Shown: positions 27,494 through 36,304, numbered from the stretch's first letter. The stretch is DNA of 64,000 bases from Marinifilum breve (GCF_003202155.1 NZ_QFLI01000003.1:1-64000); one strand, 5' to 3'. Numbers and translations: made by a program. Notes: a model not told the origin generated them from the letters alone.

Positions 27494-27515
27494 ATGTATT
27501 TTATTCCTGAGAATA

Positions 27516-28298
27516 TCACAAAAATAAATCAGGCTCTTTTCTTTCTGAGCAATGCTTAAATAACATCTCTTTTATCTGTCCAATAAATGGGGTATCAAAT
27601 ATTCTTGCATCTTCCGGACATGATTTTACACATGCACAACACCAAATACATTCTTCAGCATTCGTTACCACTGATTCTTTAATATCTATTACTTTGACTG
27701 GACAAACATCTGCGCAAATTCCGCATAAAGAACAATTCTCTGATATGGTTCTAGGTGCCATTACTGCAGCATTAGGCACTTCCTTATAAGGATAATTACC
27801 AGGAACCTCAACCAGTTTTTCATCAGCACTCTTAATTTTCTCAACAATTCTATTGGCAAACTCTTTTGCTTTCATCATGTCTTTACCATCCGGACGATTG
27901 TGAGCAATTGGTTTATCTTCGCTCGAGTATGAATGCTCACCTATGAATGCAGCAGCAGCAATTGGCACAAAGCCTAATTCAATACTCAAGTCCTTTAGTT
28001 CAAGTAGTGCATCATCAAAATCCCTATTCCCATAAACAACTACCAAAATCACTGGTGCTTTATTCGCTTCACACATTCTTAATCGGGCAATTGCCTCTTT
28101 CGGCAAACGTCCTTTATATACAGGAAGTGCTATAAGCGTCAATTCATTGTCGAATCTCTTACTTTCTAAACTTGTAAAATCCGCTTTTGTAATATCAAAT
28201 TCATTGATGACTTGAACACCTAATTCGTTTCCAATAGACTGGGCTATTTTTTTACTGGTGTGGGTTGGAGAAAAGTAGATTAGATTAATTGATGACAT
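27516..28298 (-). CDS. EFR1-type flavodoxin/ferredoxin fusion protein
   Basis: The 260-residue protein has an N-terminal flavodoxin-like domain (INLIYFSPTHTSKKIAQSIG binds the FMN phosphate). The C-terminal 2x[4Fe-4S] ferredoxin domain has complete CxxCxxCxxxCP sets (CSLCGICADVCP and CIWCCACVKSCP). It is a cytoplasmic electron carrier of anaerobic or facultative bacteria. The start ATG at 28298 is preferred: the frame is open for 12 more codons upstream, but those bases form the terminator hairpin of the adjacent tRNA operon. The redox partner is not evident from the neighbours. Confidence 0.88.
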   Translation of the reverse strand: MSSINLIYFSPTHTSKKIAQSIGNELGVQVINEFDITKADFTSLESKRFDNELTLIALPVYKGRLPKEAIARLRMCEANKAPVILVVVYGNRDFDDALLELKDLSIELGFVPIAAAAFIGEHSYSSEDKPIAHNRPDGKDMMKAKEFANRIVEKIKSADEKLVEVPGNYPYKEVPNAAVMAPRTISENCSLCGICADVCPVKVIDIKESVVTNAEECIWCCACVKSCPEDARIFDTPFIGQIKEMLFKHCSERKEPDLFL

Positions 28299-28325
28299 AT
28301 TCACATTCACTTTATTGCATAAAAA

Positions 28326-28355
28326 AAGCACCAAGGTTTTTCAACCTTAGTGCTT
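28326..28355 (-). terminator. Terminator of tRNA Tyr-Gly-Tyr-Gly-Ser operon
   Basis: AAGCACTAAGGTT pairs with AACCTTGGTGCTT (13 bp with one G-U) and is followed by TTTTT on the minus strand, 8 bp past the tRNA-Ser. Confidence 0.85.
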
Positions 28356-28363
28356 GTATTCTG

Positions 28364-28448
28364 CGGAGAGAGAGGGATTCGAACCCCCGGTACGTTGCCG
28401 TACAATGGTTTTCAAGACCACCGCATTCGACCACTCTGCCATCTCTCC
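28364..28448 (-). tRNA. tRNA-Ser(TGA)
   Basis: The 85-nt class II tRNA has acceptor GGAGAGA/TCTCTCC, discriminator G, anticodon loop CTTGAAA (anticodon TGA), a long variable arm (TGTACGGCAACGTACC) and T-loop GGTTCGAATCC. It is last in the five-tRNA operon. Confidence 0.95.
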
Positions 28449-28457
28449 AAAATTTTG

Positions 28458-28530
28458 AGCGGGAAACGGGACTCAAACCCGCGACCCTCAGCTTGGAAGG
28501 CTGATGCTCTATCAACTGAGCTATTCCCGC
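28458..28530 (-). tRNA. tRNA-Gly(TCC), copy 2
   Basis: This 73-nt tRNA has acceptor GCGGGAA/TTCCCGC, anticodon loop CTTCCAA (TCC), T-loop GGTTTGAGTCC and discriminator T as written. It is identical to the copy at 28674-28746. Confidence 0.95.
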
Positions 28531-28571
28531 AAGAATTATCTTCAAAGATTGAACGTTTTCAATCCGATTTG

Positions 28572-28654
28572 TGGGGAGAGCAGGATTCGAACCTACGAAG
28601 ACGAAAGTCAGCGGAGTTACAGTCCGCCCCAGTTGGCCACTTTGGTATCTCCCC
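28572..28654 (-). tRNA. tRNA-Tyr(GTA), copy 2
   Basis: The 83-nt class II tRNA has acceptor GGGGAGA/TCTCCCC, anticodon loop CTGTAAC (GTA), a long variable arm and discriminator A. It is identical to the copy at 28790-28872. Confidence 0.95.
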
Positions 28655-28673
28655 AATAATTTTCAATAAGTTG

Positions 28674-28746
28674 AGCGGGAAACGGGACTCAAACCCGCGA
28701 CCCTCAGCTTGGAAGGCTGATGCTCTATCAACTGAGCTATTCCCGC
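28674..28746 (-). tRNA. tRNA-Gly(TCC), copy 1
   Basis: The sequence is the same as the copy at 28458-28530. With the upstream tRNA-Tyr it forms the first member of a tandem duplication. Confidence 0.95.
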
Positions 28747-28789
28747 AAGAATTTTTTTTCAAAGATTGAACGTTTTCAATCCGATTTTG

Positions 28790-28872
28790 TGGGGAGAGCA
28801 GGATTCGAACCTACGAAGACGAAAGTCAGCGGAGTTACAGTCCGCCCCAGTTGGCCACTTTGGTATCTCCCC
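28790..28872 (-). tRNA. tRNA-Tyr(GTA), copy 1
   Basis: This is the first gene of the operon, about 50 bp downstream of a strong Bacteroidetes promoter. Its sequence matches the copy at 28572-28654. Confidence 0.95.
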
Positions 28873-28923
28873 AAAAGCAATCGCTATGTAAAAGAACTGT
28901 TGTTTGTTTCTCGATTGCGGTTG

Positions 28924-28953
28924 CAAATATAGGGGCTTTGGCAGAATATACAA
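28924..28953 (-). promoter_or_regulatory. Promoter of tRNA operon
   Basis: On the minus strand TTG (28953-28951) is followed after 19 nt by TATATTTG (28931-28924), a perfect -7 box. Transcription would start at about 28918. Confidence 0.75.
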
Positions 28954-29280
28954 GGGCTTCCAAGCTTTTTTTTGAAAAAATATTCAGTTTTTTATGTAAG
29001 TGTTTGATTTCCTAGCGAATATTTTTGTCATTTTTTTTTAATACTTTTTTCATGGGAATATTACACTACCTAAACAACTTCTTAAAGTCACAATATCAAC
29101 ATTTTATAGCATCATTCTTAACTTTACCTTTCAATAAGTAATATTCTAAAGTATTGAATGCTAAGCATCGGTGCATTTAGAGTTCTTTTAATGATTATAT
29201 TCGATGATATACTTGTGAATCGATTAAAAAATAATCTTGAAGTTGATTTATTAATTTCATTTCCGAAATATTAGTAAGGC
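28954..29280. other. Intergenic region between tRNA operon and lipid kinase
   Basis: About 330 bp of AT-rich DNA separate the divergent tRNA operon and kinase gene. No coding region, RNA hairpin or repeat is evident. Confidence 0.4.
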
Positions 29281-30147
29281 ATGCAGAAAATTCTATTCAT
29301 TGTAAATCCAATTGCAGGCAAAAAAGCAGGTAAAAATATCCATCAGGATATTATTCGATATCTAGATACCGATAAGTTTAAACCTCATTTTAAGTATTCA
29401 GAATATTCAGGACACATTTCAGAAATAGCAGAACATGGATTGAAAGAAAACTACAGGGCTATTATTGCAGTTGGCGGAGATGGCACGGTAAATGAAACGG
29501 GAAGGATTTTGATTCATTCCAATATCCCTATGGGAATAATTCCCATTGGATCGGGCAATGGACTCGCCAGGCATCTTAGAGTTCCCCTATCTGTAAAAGG
29601 TGCAGTAAGACTCATTAATAAGATGGATATCCTTCAGATGGATGCCATAAGAATAAACGGCATGTATTCATTTTGTGTAGCAGGAATAGGATTTGATGCT
29701 GAAGTCAGCCGAATGTTTCAGCAAATGAAAGCCAGAGGACTTTTCTCATATATTATAGCCTGCTTACGCTGTTTTAATCAAAGTAAAAACCAAAACTTCA
29801 TTGTACGCACCAAACAGAAAGAACATCACTTAAATGGTTTCATGATGTGCTTTGCCAATGCAAATCAGTTTGGAAATAACGCCTACATTGCCCCTGGTGC
29901 AAATGTTTCAGATGGAATCATAGATCTGGTATTGGTTAAAAAGCCATATTACCTACAAATTCCATTATTTGCCTTTAAGACTTTTACAGGAACACTAGAA
30001 AATCACTCATTATATAATAGAATAAATGGAAGTGAATTTGAAATCACTCAAGAGAATGATTTTGCGCATTTAGATGGAGAACCGACAAAGGTAGGGACGA
30101 AGTTTACTGTAGCTATTGAAGAAAAAGCACTACCAGTAATTTGTTAA
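29281..30147 (+). CDS. Diacylglycerol/sphingosine kinase-family lipid kinase (YegS/BmrU-like)
   Basis: The 288-residue protein has the DAGK catalytic fold: NPIAGKKAG at the N-terminus, the nucleotide-binding GGDGTVNE (65-72), IGSGNGLARHL and the C-terminal DGEPT motif. It phosphorylates a lipid hydroxyl, probably diacylglycerol, at the membrane. It is monocistronic, ends before a bidirectional terminator, and has standard length for the family. Confidence 0.93.
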   Translation: MQKILFIVNPIAGKKAGKNIHQDIIRYLDTDKFKPHFKYSEYSGHISEIAEHGLKENYRAIIAVGGDGTVNETGRILIHSNIPMGIIPIGSGNGLARHLRVPLSVKGAVRLINKMDILQMDAIRINGMYSFCVAGIGFDAEVSRMFQQMKARGLFSYIIACLRCFNQSKNQNFIVRTKQKEHHLNGFMMCFANANQFGNNAYIAPGANVSDGIIDLVLVKKPYYLQIPLFAFKTFTGTLENHSLYNRINGSEFEITQENDFAHLDGEPTKVGTKFTVAIEEKALPVIC

Positions 30148-30156
30148 AACAAAAAA

Positions 30157-30182
30157 AACGGAAACCAATAAAGATTTCCGTT
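30157..30182. terminator. Bidirectional terminator between convergent genes
   Basis: AACGGAAA/TTTCCGTT (8 bp) has an A-rich left flank and a T-rich right flank. It serves the lipid kinase (plus) and the TPR protein (minus). Confidence 0.75.
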
Positions 30183-30205
30183 TTCGAATATTTTATAAAA
30201 GATGA

Positions 30206-30904
30206 TTACTTCATCATTGCTTTCGCTCTTGTAATGTATTTTTCAATATCACGAGCTTCTGCTGATTTAGCAAAATCTTTCTCAATTTTTTCGTAAGCAG
30301 ACAATGCTTTTTTGTACTCTCCCATCATTTCGTAAGCTAAACCAGCTTTTTGCAAGTAAATAGGAGTTGTAAAATCATTTGCATTGATTGTGCTTGCATC
30401 CATATAGTTCGAAGCAGCTTTAGCATTTTCGCCTAATTCCATAAAAGCATCACCAGCTGCAGCTTTAGCTAAAGAACTTAAAAGGAAATCATCTGAACTA
30501 AAAGATTTAAGATTATCAATCGCATTTTGATACTCACCAATTCTTAAATATGAAATACCAGCATAGTACTTAGAAAGATTACCAGCTGCAGTTGAACCAA
30601 ATTCGTCAACAATTTCCAAAAATCCAGGATAGTTTTCGTCACCATTTAAAGCCAATTTAAATGAATCTTGTTCGAAATATCTTTGAGCCTGGAACAATTG
30701 ATTCTGAGCTTTTTCTTCTAGAGGAGTTTTGTAATACTTTTGATAAGCAAAAATTGCAACAGCAACCAAAATAACAGCAAAAGCAATGCTAGTCAATTTC
30801 TTTTGGTTCTTCTCTATATATTGTTCAGTTTTACTTAACGCCTCTTCTAGATTCTCGAAATTATCCGCAGTTTCCGGATTGTTTTTGTTCTTCGACATAC
30901 TCAA
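30206..30904 (-). CDS. Membrane-anchored TPR protein (YfgM-like)
   Basis: The 232-residue protein has an acidic N-terminal cytoplasmic stretch (NFENLEEALSKTEQYIEKNQK), one membrane segment (about 38-56) and periplasmic TPR repeats (YYAGISYLRIGEYQNAIDNL, AAGDAFMELGENAKAASNYM, KAGLAYEMMGEYKKALSAYEKI). Topology and the N-terminal motif match the YfgM/UPF0070-like group, thought to act as an ancillary chaperone at the Sec translocon. The second methionine (M3) is an equally good start. Confidence 0.82.
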   Translation of the reverse strand: MSMSKNKNNPETADNFENLEEALSKTEQYIEKNQKKLTSIAFAVILVAVAIFAYQKYYKTPLEEKAQNQLFQAQRYFEQDSFKLALNGDENYPGFLEIVDEFGSTAAGNLSKYYAGISYLRIGEYQNAIDNLKSFSSDDFLLSSLAKAAAGDAFMELGENAKAASNYMDASTINANDFTTPIYLQKAGLAYEMMGEYKKALSAYEKIEKDFAKSAEARDIEKYITRAKAMMK

Positions 30905-31022
30905 ATAATTAATAGGTTTATTTTTTCTAACGCAAATGTAATTTTTTTTACCAAATATTAAGCATGATTAATATAAAAAATGAGAATAAATTAGAACTTA
31001 ATTATTGCTTAGCTTTCGCTGA

Positions 31023-31050
31023 TTTGAATTGATTTTATTTCGTAATTTTG
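31023..31050 (+). promoter_or_regulatory. Probable promoter of recF
   Basis: TTTG (31023-31026) and TAATTTTG (31043-31050, a full TAnnTTTG match) are 16 nt apart, somewhat short. The -7 box overlaps the upstream TTG that would extend recF, which argues for the start at 31075. Confidence 0.45.
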
Positions 31051-31074
31051 CAGCGTTACCTTAAAGTTTTGCAC

Positions 31075-32184
31075 ATGCATCTTGAAAAACTATCTCTTAT
31101 AAACTACAAAAACATACTTGAGCTGGAATTAAATTTTTCTCCAAAAATCAATTGTTTTATCGGCAATAATGGAATGGGAAAAACCAACCTTCTCGATGCA
31201 GTTTATTATTTAAGCTTCTGTAAAAGTTACTTTTCTTCTACTGATCAGCACAACATCAATCATGATGCTCAGTTCATGGTTTTAGAAGGAAATTATCAAC
31301 GTAAAGACTTGGAAGAAGTAGTTTATTGCGGTGTAAAGCGTGGACAAAAGAAGAATTTCAAACGAAACAAAAAGGAATACAAAAAATTATCTGAGCATAT
31401 TGGATTGCTTCCTATTGTTATGGTCTCTCCTGCCGATGGTCGATTAATTACTGATGGCAGCGAAGAACGCAGAAAGTACATGGATAGTGTAATATCGCAG
31501 TACGACAGAAAATACCTGGATGATCTGATTCGTTACAATCGAGTAATTCAACAGCGTAATAAATTATTGAAAGATTTTGGTTCAGGAACCAAATACGATG
31601 AAGACACTTTAAGTATTTGGGATGAGCAATTGGTGCATTTGGGTGCTGAAATCTATAAGAAGAGAAAAGATTTTCTGCACAAATTAATGCCAGTTTTCCA
31701 GGAATACTATTCTGTTATTTCCCAGGGAAACGAAATTGTGAGCTTGGAATATAAATCACAATTGCACGAACACGGGATGCGTGATTTATTGGATAACGCC
31801 CGTTGGAAAGATCAGGTAATGCAATATACAACGGTGGGAATTCATAAGGATGATTTAATTCTAAACCTAGGAAAGTTTCCTATTAAGAAAATGGGCTCTC
31901 AGGGACAAAAGAAGACTTATTTAATTGCCCTAAAATTGGCTCAGTTTGAGTTCATAAAACAAATTGCAGGCTTTACCCCTATCCTTTTATTAGATGATAT
32001 TTTCGATAAGTTAGATTCAAATCGTGTTGAGCAAATTGTCCGTTTGGTTTCAGAAGAACGGTTTGGTCAAATTTTCATTTCTGATACCAATCGCGATCAT
32101 TTGGATGAAATTTTATCAGGATCAGCTTTGGAATATCAGTTGTTTGCAATCGATAATGGCGCTATCATAAATACGGAATCATGA
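31075..32184 (+). CDS. recF: DNA replication and repair protein RecF
   Basis: The 369-residue SMC-like ATPase has Walker A IGNNGMGKTN (29-38), signature SQGQKKTYLIALKLAQ and Walker B PILLLDDIFDKLD. RecF loads RecA at single-strand gaps. The ATG at 31075 gives the normal MHLEKLSLINYKN start; a TTG 27 bp upstream overlaps the predicted -7 promoter element and is rejected. The stop overlaps the next gene by 4 bp (ATGA), as is common for recF-DUF721 in Bacteroidota. Confidence 0.95.
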   Translation: MHLEKLSLINYKNILELELNFSPKINCFIGNNGMGKTNLLDAVYYLSFCKSYFSSTDQHNINHDAQFMVLEGNYQRKDLEEVVYCGVKRGQKKNFKRNKKEYKKLSEHIGLLPIVMVSPADGRLITDGSEERRKYMDSVISQYDRKYLDDLIRYNRVIQQRNKLLKDFGSGTKYDEDTLSIWDEQLVHLGAEIYKKRKDFLHKLMPVFQEYYSVISQGNEIVSLEYKSQLHEHGMRDLLDNARWKDQVMQYTTVGIHKDDLILNLGKFPIKKMGSQGQKKTYLIALKLAQFEFIKQIAGFTPILLLDDIFDKLDSNRVEQIVRLVSEERFGQIFISDTNRDHLDEILSGSALEYQLFAIDNGAIINTES

Positions 32185-32471
32185 GAAGAAGCAACACTCA
32201 AAAAATAGATGAATTGATCAAGGAAGTTCTGAAAGAATCTAAACTTGATGTGAAATTAAAGGAATATGAGTTGGTAAATTCGTGGGAAAAAGTAATTGGT
32301 AAAACTGTAGCCAATGCAACTACCGACATCTACATTCGCAATCGTCGATTGTTTGTTGCAGTTCGCTCATCAGTAATCCGAAACGAACTCATGATCATAC
32401 GAGATGGATTGGCAAAAGCACTAAATCGAGAAGTTCAGGCGAATATTATAGATGAAATTGTAGTGAGATAA
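32181..32471 (+). CDS. DUF721 (DciA-like) protein
   Basis: The 96-residue DUF721 protein has NSWEKVIGKTVANATTDIYIRNRRLFVAVRSSVIRNELMIIRDGL. The domain resembles the N-terminal part of DciA, the ancestral loader of replicative helicase DnaB, and the pairing with recF fits a replication role. It overlaps recF by 4 bp. Lacking a long C-terminal tail, it is at the short end of the family. The DciA role is known for relatives and inferred here. Confidence 0.85.
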   Translation: MRRSNTQKIDELIKEVLKESKLDVKLKEYELVNSWEKVIGKTVANATTDIYIRNRRLFVAVRSSVIRNELMIIRDGLAKALNREVQANIIDEIVVR

Positions 32472-32474
32472 AAA

Positions 32475-32503
32475 AAGCACATCAATAAGTTATTAATGTG
32501 CTT
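32475..32503 (-). terminator. Terminator of ndk
   Basis: AAGCACAT/ATGTGCTT (8 bp) with T6 on the minus strand lies 21 bp past the ndk stop. Confidence 0.75.
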
Positions 32504-32523
32504 CCCGAATATTTTGATATAAT

Positions 32524-32943
32524 TTAAATCACTTCAGTTGCCGAGAAATAAAATGCTCCTTCGATACAAGCATTCTCATCGCTATCCGAACCATGTACAG
32601 CATTTTTCGACATTGATTCAGCAAACTCTTTACGAATTGTACCCTCATCTGCTTCGGCAGGATTGGTTGCACCAATTAACTTTCTGAAAGCAGCCACAGC
32701 ATCTTCCTTTTCCAAAATTGCAGCTACAATAGGACCTGAACTCATAAAGTCGGTCAATTCATCGTAAAACGGACGTTCCTTATGAACTTCGTAAAATTTC
32801 TTAGCTTGTTCCTTTGTAATTTGAGTGTATTTCATGGCTGCAATTCTAAAACCAGCTTCGTTAATTTTTGCAAGAATTGCTCCAATATGACCCGCTGCTA
32901 CAGCATCAGGCTTAATCATTGTAAAAGTTCTATCGCTTCTCAT
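32524..32943 (-). CDS. ndk: Nucleoside diphosphate kinase
   Basis: The 139-residue enzyme transfers the gamma phosphate among NTPs and NDPs. Catalytic H117 lies in [12 protein letters not shown]; the N-terminal [10 protein letters not shown] and [13 protein letters not shown] match the family along the whole length. Cytoplasmic, single gene with its own terminator. Confidence 0.97.
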   Translation of the reverse strand: MRSDRTFTMIKPDAVAAGHIGAILAKINEAGFRIAAMKYTQITKEQAKKFYEVHKERPFYDELTDFMSSGPIVAAILEKEDAVAAFRKLIGATNPAEADEGTIRKEFAESMSKNAVHGSDSDENACIEGAFYFSATEVI

Positions 32944-33152
32944 TAATTTGTGTGTATAAGTTTAACCTAGGTATACAAAAATAATATTTCTGTCTAGGCA
33001 TGCAATAAAATCGAACTATTTATTTGGATTAATTCTAGTTAATTTATCCAATAAACCTCAATTACATCTACAATTATTTTTTGATGATGAAATCTGCATC
33101 GCAATCTTTATCTTTACCCACTAATTTTTGAATCATCTTTACTCTTAAGAGA

Positions 33153-34187
33153 ATGAATAATATAAAGAATAGAATTGATAGTGATTTGATTAAGAAGGCA
33201 GAAGTTCTGCTGGAAGAATCAAAACAAATTGCAATAATCCCACATTCTGGTCCTGATGGTGATGCCATTGGTTCATCCTTAGCCTTGTACCAGTACTTAA
33301 AGAAAAAAGGCAAAGAACCTAAAATAATTAGTCCCAGCGATTATCCAGTATTCTTAAACTGGTTACCTCAAAACTCAGAGGTTTTAATATTCCCTTCGAA
33401 TAAGAAGAAAGCTAAGGATTATTTAAAATCATCCGATTTGGTATTTATTGTGGATCACAACTCATTTAAAAGATCAGGAGATTTGGAAAAAATTCTACAG
33501 GATTTACCTGCAAAGAAGATCATGATTGATCACCATCCGGAACCTGAACACATTGTTGATTTGATGTTTTCAGATACAGCAATGTGTGCTACTTGCGAGT
33601 TAATGTATGAATTTATCGAAGCACTTGGCGATGAAAACCTAATCGATACTCACATTGCAGAATGCCTATACACAGGAATCGTTACGGATACAGGAGGGTT
33701 AAGTTATAATTCATCTAATCCAAGGACCTACCAAATAGTAGGAGATTTATTGGCAAGAGGAATCGACAAGAGTAAAATTCACTCGAATGTATACGATAAT
33801 TTCTCCACCGATAGAATGAAACTATTAGGCCACTGTTTGGATCAAGGACTTGAGGTCTTAAGCGAATATCAAACCGCAATTATCACTTTAACCAAAGACG
33901 ATTTACTACGATTCAACTACAAAGATGGCGATACTGAAGGATTTGTGAATTATCCTCTTTCTATACAAGGAATGTTGGCATCAGTAATATTTATTGAAAA
34001 AGAGGATATGGTAAAAATCTCTTTCCGCTCGAAAGGAAACGTACCCATTAACGCTGTTGCTGCCGAACACTTTAATGGTGGAGGCCATATGAATGCTGCG
34101 GGTGGTCGCACTACCGACAAATTAAGCGAGGCAATTGCCAAGTTTAAAAAAGTATTACCTGACTTTTATAAAAGTCTTGACGTCTAA
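33153..34187 (+). CDS. nrnA: DHH-family oligoribonuclease/pAp phosphatase, NrnA-like
   Basis: The 344-residue DHH/DHHA1 phosphoesterase has HSGPDGDAIGSSLAL near the N-terminus (metal ligands H and D), VDHN and IDHHPEP in the middle, and the C-terminal DHHA1 glycine motif GGGHMNAAGG. NrnA degrades nano-RNAs and dephosphorylates pAp. The orthologous role is expected from full-length similarity and the absence of transmembrane or PAS domains (unlike GdpP). It is followed by a candidate structured RNA. Confidence 0.9.
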   Translation: MNNIKNRIDSDLIKKAEVLLEESKQIAIIPHSGPDGDAIGSSLALYQYLKKKGKEPKIISPSDYPVFLNWLPQNSEVLIFPSNKKKAKDYLKSSDLVFIVDHNSFKRSGDLEKILQDLPAKKIMIDHHPEPEHIVDLMFSDTAMCATCELMYEFIEALGDENLIDTHIAECLYTGIVTDTGGLSYNSSNPRTYQIVGDLLARGIDKSKIHSNVYDNFSTDRMKLLGHCLDQGLEVLSEYQTAIITLTKDDLLRFNYKDGDTEGFVNYPLSIQGMLASVIFIEKEDMVKISFRSKGNVPINAVAAEHFNGGGHMNAAGGRTTDKLSEAIAKFKKVLPDFYKSLDV

Positions 34188-34229
34188 TTTAGACAATAAA
34201 AAAGACCTGATGGTATGATATTTGTATTA

Positions 34230-34391
34230 TTTAAGGCGACCATAGTCTTGTCTTACATAGTGGTTTTGTAAATTTTAGGGGATATTAAGACTAAGTCAAG
34301 AAATGATCCCGGTTTTAGGCGGTCGGGATTATGCCTAAATTTTTAACTATGATGTTCGCAGCGCAGGTTTTTACAATCTGCGCTGTTTTTA
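34230..34391 (+). ncRNA. Candidate structured small RNA (possibly 6S-like)
   Basis: This roughly 160-nt intergenic unit is preceded by GATATTTG (34217-34224, one mismatch to TAnnTTTG). Its 5' part GCGACCATAGT can pair with ACTATGATGTTCGC near its 3' end. An internal hairpin ATCCCG/CGGGAT closes 34306-34328. It ends in a strong intrinsic terminator. A long rod with a central unpaired region is the architecture of 6S RNA, and a segment GTAAATTTTAGG resembles a -7 promoter element. There is no coding potential. The 6S identity is a guess; the existence of a transcript is better supported. Confidence 0.5.
34359..34390 (+). terminator. Terminator of candidate sRNA
   Basis: CAGCGCAG/CTGCGCTG form a perfect 8-bp GC-rich stem with an 11-nt loop, followed by TTTTTA on the plus strand. 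It lies too far (about 170 bp) from nrnA to be its ordinary terminator. Confidence 0.85.
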
Positions 34392-34397
34392 TTTGAA

Positions 34398-35105
34398 TTA
34401 TTTTTCTCTGTGCAATAGGAAAATTGCCGGTTTCTTGTGTAAATCAATATCCATTCCTTTCCATGCTTTTACAGGAAGTGTTTTAATAAATTCACTCTCC
34501 ATGGTAATATCAACAGCAATACACAGTTTTGTGCCACCACTGCAATTTGCAATTAAATCTTCCACCAATTTATTATTACGATAGGGTGCCTCAATAAAGA
34601 TTTGTGTTTGATTTTCACTTAAAGACCTTGAATCCAACTGCTTTATTTTCTTTGCTCGTTCGTTGGCTTTAATTGGCAAATATCCGTTAAAGGCAAAGTT
34701 TTGTCCATTAAAACCTGATGCCATAAGCGACATTAAAATGGAAGATGGACCAACCAATGGCACAACCTGGATGTTTTTTTCGTGAGCCAATTTTACAACA
34801 TCTGCTCCCGGATCGGCAACACCTGGACAACCCGCCTCCGAAATAATTCCAATATCAAAATCCTTTATCGCATTCAAATACCCTGATATTTCGCTTGGTG
34901 AACTGTGTTTGTTCAATTCATAAAAGCGAAGTTCATCAATATTAATCGAAGAATTTACCTTTTTAAGATACCTACGTGCTGTTCTAATATTTTCCACAAT
35001 AAAATGCTTAATTGTCGGAATCAGCTCCTGAATATCCTGGGGAATTACTTGATTTATGGATGTATCTCCCAAAGTTGTTGGGATTAGGTATAACTTGCCT
35101 TTCAT
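34398..35105 (-). CDS. Tetrapyrrole-methylase-fold SAM methyltransferase, RsmI paralogue
   Basis: The 235-residue protein is related to RsmI (16S rRNA C1402 2'-O-methyltransferase). It has GKLYLIPTTLGD at the N-terminus, ISEAGCPGVADPGADVVKLAH and VVPLVGPSSILMSLMASGFNG, the SAM site of the tetrapyrrole methylase fold. It is about 50 residues shorter than E. coli RsmI, and the N-terminal loop (RTARRYLK) differs. It looks like the short Bacteroidota paralogue, whose substrate is not established. Cytoplasmic, convergent with the candidate sRNA. Confidence 0.85.
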   Translation of the reverse strand: MKGKLYLIPTTLGDTSINQVIPQDIQELIPTIKHFIVENIRTARRYLKKVNSSINIDELRFYELNKHSSPSEISGYLNAIKDFDIGIISEAGCPGVADPGADVVKLAHEKNIQVVPLVGPSSILMSLMASGFNGQNFAFNGYLPIKANERAKKIKQLDSRSLSENQTQIFIEAPYRNNKLVEDLIANCSGGTKLCIAVDITMESEFIKTLPVKAWKGMDIDLHKKPAIFLLHREK

Positions 35106-35341
35106 GATGATTTAATTTTCGGCAAATGTACGAAATTACTTGTATTATTGATTTTGTATCAAGTTGGAATTATCCTTTTATAAATCGACAAGACAAATAT
35201 GAGTGTAAATCACCTCCACTTTTTACTTTACAGCCTATCGATTATTCTCTTTCGTTTTCTATCTGGAATAGGTCTAAATAATTTTGAAACCATTTCAAAA
35301 AGTTACATCTTTACATCTAAATCACCACTTATTATTACAAA

Positions 35342-36274
35342 ATGAAAGAATTTGCCACGAAAATCATATTAAATAGAAACTTCATCTTGGTATTGGCAGT
35401 CATTTTAGGCTTAGTCATTGGTCAGTATGCATCCTTGTTTAAAAATTACACTTTTTACGTGTTGGCCGTAGTTATGACTTTCTCCACAACTGGAATTTCA
35501 ACCAAAGCCATGTTCCCACTAAAGAAAATGATCAAACCAATGATTATGGGCTCCCTTCTTAATTATGTGGTTTTTGGAGCAGTAGTTATTTCTCTTTCAT
35601 ATTTCCTAATGCCTACCCCCGAATTGTTTTTAGGATTTGTAGTGATCGCTTCTACACCTCCCGGCGTTGCCGTTATTCCATTTTCTCATATACTTGATGG
35701 TGATTTGAAATATGCCATTGTAGGAACATTGGGTGCCTTTATATCTTCATTATTTTTTGCTCCGCTAATTGTTGGACTATTTTCTAATGTTGATGGCGGG
35801 ATAAATCCAGCAGACTTATTCATTGCAATGGTTCAGCTGGTAATAATTCCTTTATTGATTTCCAGACTTCTACTATGGCAACCTATAAAACCAACAGTCG
35901 AAAAAGTGAGAGGTAGAATTGTTGATTGGGGATTTGCACTAATAATTTTTACCGCTGTAGGTTTAAACCGACAGGTATTTTTTTCTAATTTTGAAATACT
36001 CTTACTGGTTTCTTTGGTGTTATTTCTGGGGATTTTCGGTTTAGGATGGACTTTTGAAAAAATAAGCAAGAAACTGGGAGTTGCTGCTCCTGTTGCTATG
36101 ACTCAAAACTTATTGGTAACAGTAAAAAGCTCTGGCTTTGCTGTGGTTACCGCATTAACTTTGTTTGGCGAAAAAGCAGCAATTCCTTCAGCTGTACTAG
36201 CAGTGTTTGTTTTGGCTTATTTACTATTTCTATCGATCCGAAAAGAACTCAGAGATTCAAAAAAAGCGAACTAG
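35342..36274 (+). CDS. BASS-type membrane transporter
   Basis: The 310-residue protein has nine to ten hydrophobic segments and the BASS/AEC-like (bile acid:sodium symporter fold) arrangement. There is a glycine-rich FVVIASTPPGVAVIPFSHILDGDLKYAIVGTLGAF crossover segment and a second one near TQNLLVTVKSSGFAVV. Substrates in the family include organic anions and bile acids; none can be assigned here. It is followed after 30 bp by the MBL hydrolase on the same strand, so the two may be cotranscribed. Confidence 0.75.
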   Translation: MKEFATKIILNRNFILVLAVILGLVIGQYASLFKNYTFYVLAVVMTFSTTGISTKAMFPLKKMIKPMIMGSLLNYVVFGAVVISLSYFLMPTPELFLGFVVIASTPPGVAVIPFSHILDGDLKYAIVGTLGAFISSLFFAPLIVGLFSNVDGGINPADLFIAMVQLVIIPLLISRLLLWQPIKPTVEKVRGRIVDWGFALIIFTAVGLNRQVFFSNFEILLLVSLVLFLGIFGLGWTFEKISKKLGVAAPVAMTQNLLVTVKSSGFAVVTALTLFGEKAAIPSAVLAVFVLAYLLFLSIRKELRDSKKAN

Positions 36275-36304
36275 CCAAGAGTTGAATTCTGATTAGAACT
36301 AAGT

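Noticed and set aside
28299-28334. Upstream start of the EFR1-type protein
   Set aside because: The bases form the tRNA operon terminator, and the flavodoxin fold begins at MSSINL.
28312-28953. Several overlapping open frames on both strands
   Set aside because: They lie across five clear tRNA genes with correct cloverleaf elements.
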